Assembly: GCF_963662255.1 (NCBI RefSeq)
Contig: NC_085051.1
Location: 51,375,101-51,439,100, forward strand
DNA: 64,000 nucleotides
Direction: 5' to 3'
Origin: Cinclus cinclus
Lineage: Eukaryota > Chordata > Aves > Passeriformes > Cinclidae
The first letter of the stretch is position 1; the number at the start of each line of letters is the position of its first letter. Position numbers and translations under genes: made by a program. A model generated the notes under the pieces. That model saw nothing but the letters and a program-made list of their open reading frames with translations, had not been told where the DNA came from and searched no databases. Positions 62,932-64,000 of this stretch are shown piece by piece.

Positions 62932-64000
62932 AGAAAAAGATGGCTGAAAGCCAATGAGTAGATGCTTTCATAGCGTGAACACATGAGAAGAAACAAGGAG
63001 GGTTCTGGATTTATGATAGATCCAGATGCTGGTGAACTGGGACTGGTCGGGGCAAGCAGGTTGTGGGAAGGGATCCTGTAGTGAAATAGTGCAGGGTGCA
63101 GATGTGCAGGTGAAGCACCACTAAGGTGAGAACAGGGAGGTACAGGAGACAGCCATTGGGAGTGAGAGGAGAAGTAAATGAAGAGGCTTAGCTGCTCAGA
63201 GAGCAGTGGTGGAATGTAAGGACTGAAGGAGAGGAATGGCACAAAGTCTAGGAAAGGAGAAAGCGGGAATGTTTCTAAAGGGACACTGATGTAAGAAATC
63301 CAGGAAAGCATAATGGAGACTGAGCTATAAAATATTCTAATGAAGAAATGCTGGAAACATGGAGCAGAAAGGACTGATCTTAAGGAGAAACAGCAAGAGC
63401 AAGAACTATGCTTGGAATGGAATTAAAAACTCATGTCTCACCATTCACATGCTCTCAGCAATTATGTGTAAAACTCCTCAGCAAAGGCTCTCATTGCTTC
63501 AAGAATGACAATCTGCCACAGCTGGGAGTTACCTCCCCAGCTTCAAGCTGCCGAGTTCTGTGAAGTAGCTGTAATTGTTGCCAACATTCAGGCAAACTAT
63601 GAAGACACCAGGCTGTTATCACATTATGGGATATTCTGCTCCTGTTTCTGATTCAAAAACAAACAAGCCATCAAACAATGGCAAAAGTCAGGATATTAGC
63701 TGCAAGCTACTTTGAAAGCATCATGAAGCTCACAAAACATTGGCAATGCACTTATCGCACTTCTCTCTGCATCTTTTTTCAAACTACTTGTATGGCTTTT
63801 TATGTTGGAAGGTTTACATAAATGTTATGCACTTTAATTGCAACAGGAGTCAGGGCTCAGTGTAATGGAACAGTGTGTTGTGAAAATGAGTCATGGCTGT
63901 GCTGTGAAAGGTGTCCAATGCACAGGCCCACAGGTCAGAAGCTTTGTACAGAGGGGAGCAGGAGGAGAAAGACTGACTCTGCTTTAAAGCTTCTGCAGAG
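62932..64000. other. Non-coding stretch at the window end
   Basis: A purine-rich interval (62,932-63,400) gives a 128-codon minus-strand frame rich in Ser, Pro and Leu, which is what a purine-rich plus strand yields by chance. No gene, splice-site cluster or repeat family is recognised up to the end of the window. Confidence 0.5.

Noticed and set aside
62925..63311. 128-codon Ser/Pro/Leu-rich minus-strand frame
   Set aside because: Explained by the purine-rich plus strand.
1..64000. tRNA, rRNA, CRISPR or bacterial-type operon content
   Set aside because: None of the expected structures were found by eye: no cloverleaf with intact A and B boxes, no regularly spaced repeats with unique spacers, no closely packed same-strand frames.

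Overview
This window looks like intergenic or intronic nuclear DNA from a bird, probably a songbird. The evidence is four 3'-truncated CR1 LINE copies, three long terminal repeats (LTRs) of avian endogenous-retrovirus type, simple repeats, AT-rich base composition by eye, and no dense coding. No protein-coding gene, rRNA, tRNA, CRISPR array or bacterial-type operon could be supported. Open frames are short (longest about 153 codons) and scattered over both strands. None shows a recognisable domain, so I treat them as chance.

Layout. 1-5.4 kb: AT-rich unique DNA with a CR1 3' end at about 1470-1985. 5.4-5.9 kb: partial plus-strand LTR. 5.9-14.3 kb: unique DNA with a 49-T tract, a perfect 18-bp palindrome matching the RFX X-box, and splice-like sites near 11.5 kb. 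14.35-14.58 and 17.14-17.34 kb: two more plus-strand CR1 3' ends. 18.48-19.59 kb: a much older CR1/L3-type LINE remnant, about 1.1 kb, running from the reverse-transcriptase region into the 3' end. 19.6-39.1 kb: mostly unique DNA, with a TTTTG-rich tract, a probable MIR-like SINE, a GATGT pentanucleotide array and a small tandem duplication. 39.113-40.073 kb: a complete minus-strand solo LTR flanked by a nearly perfect 5-bp target-site duplication. 40-59.4 kb: unique DNA with an exact 63-bp tandem duplication. 59.384-59.766 kb: a short LTR with TGTC/GACA ends. 60.48-60.56 kb: a TAA microsatellite. 62.63-62.93 kb: a minus-strand CR1 3' end.

There are no genes to place in a pathway. If the window has a function, it is most likely as non-coding regulatory DNA; the best sequence-level lead is the X-box palindrome at 10,871. 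I found no sign of a novel gene system. The most informative items are the ancient LINE remnant, the intact solo LTR, the exact 63-bp duplication and the X-box palindrome. Repeat family calls come from remembered consensus patterns, not a database search, and boundaries of old repeats are approximate to tens of bases.
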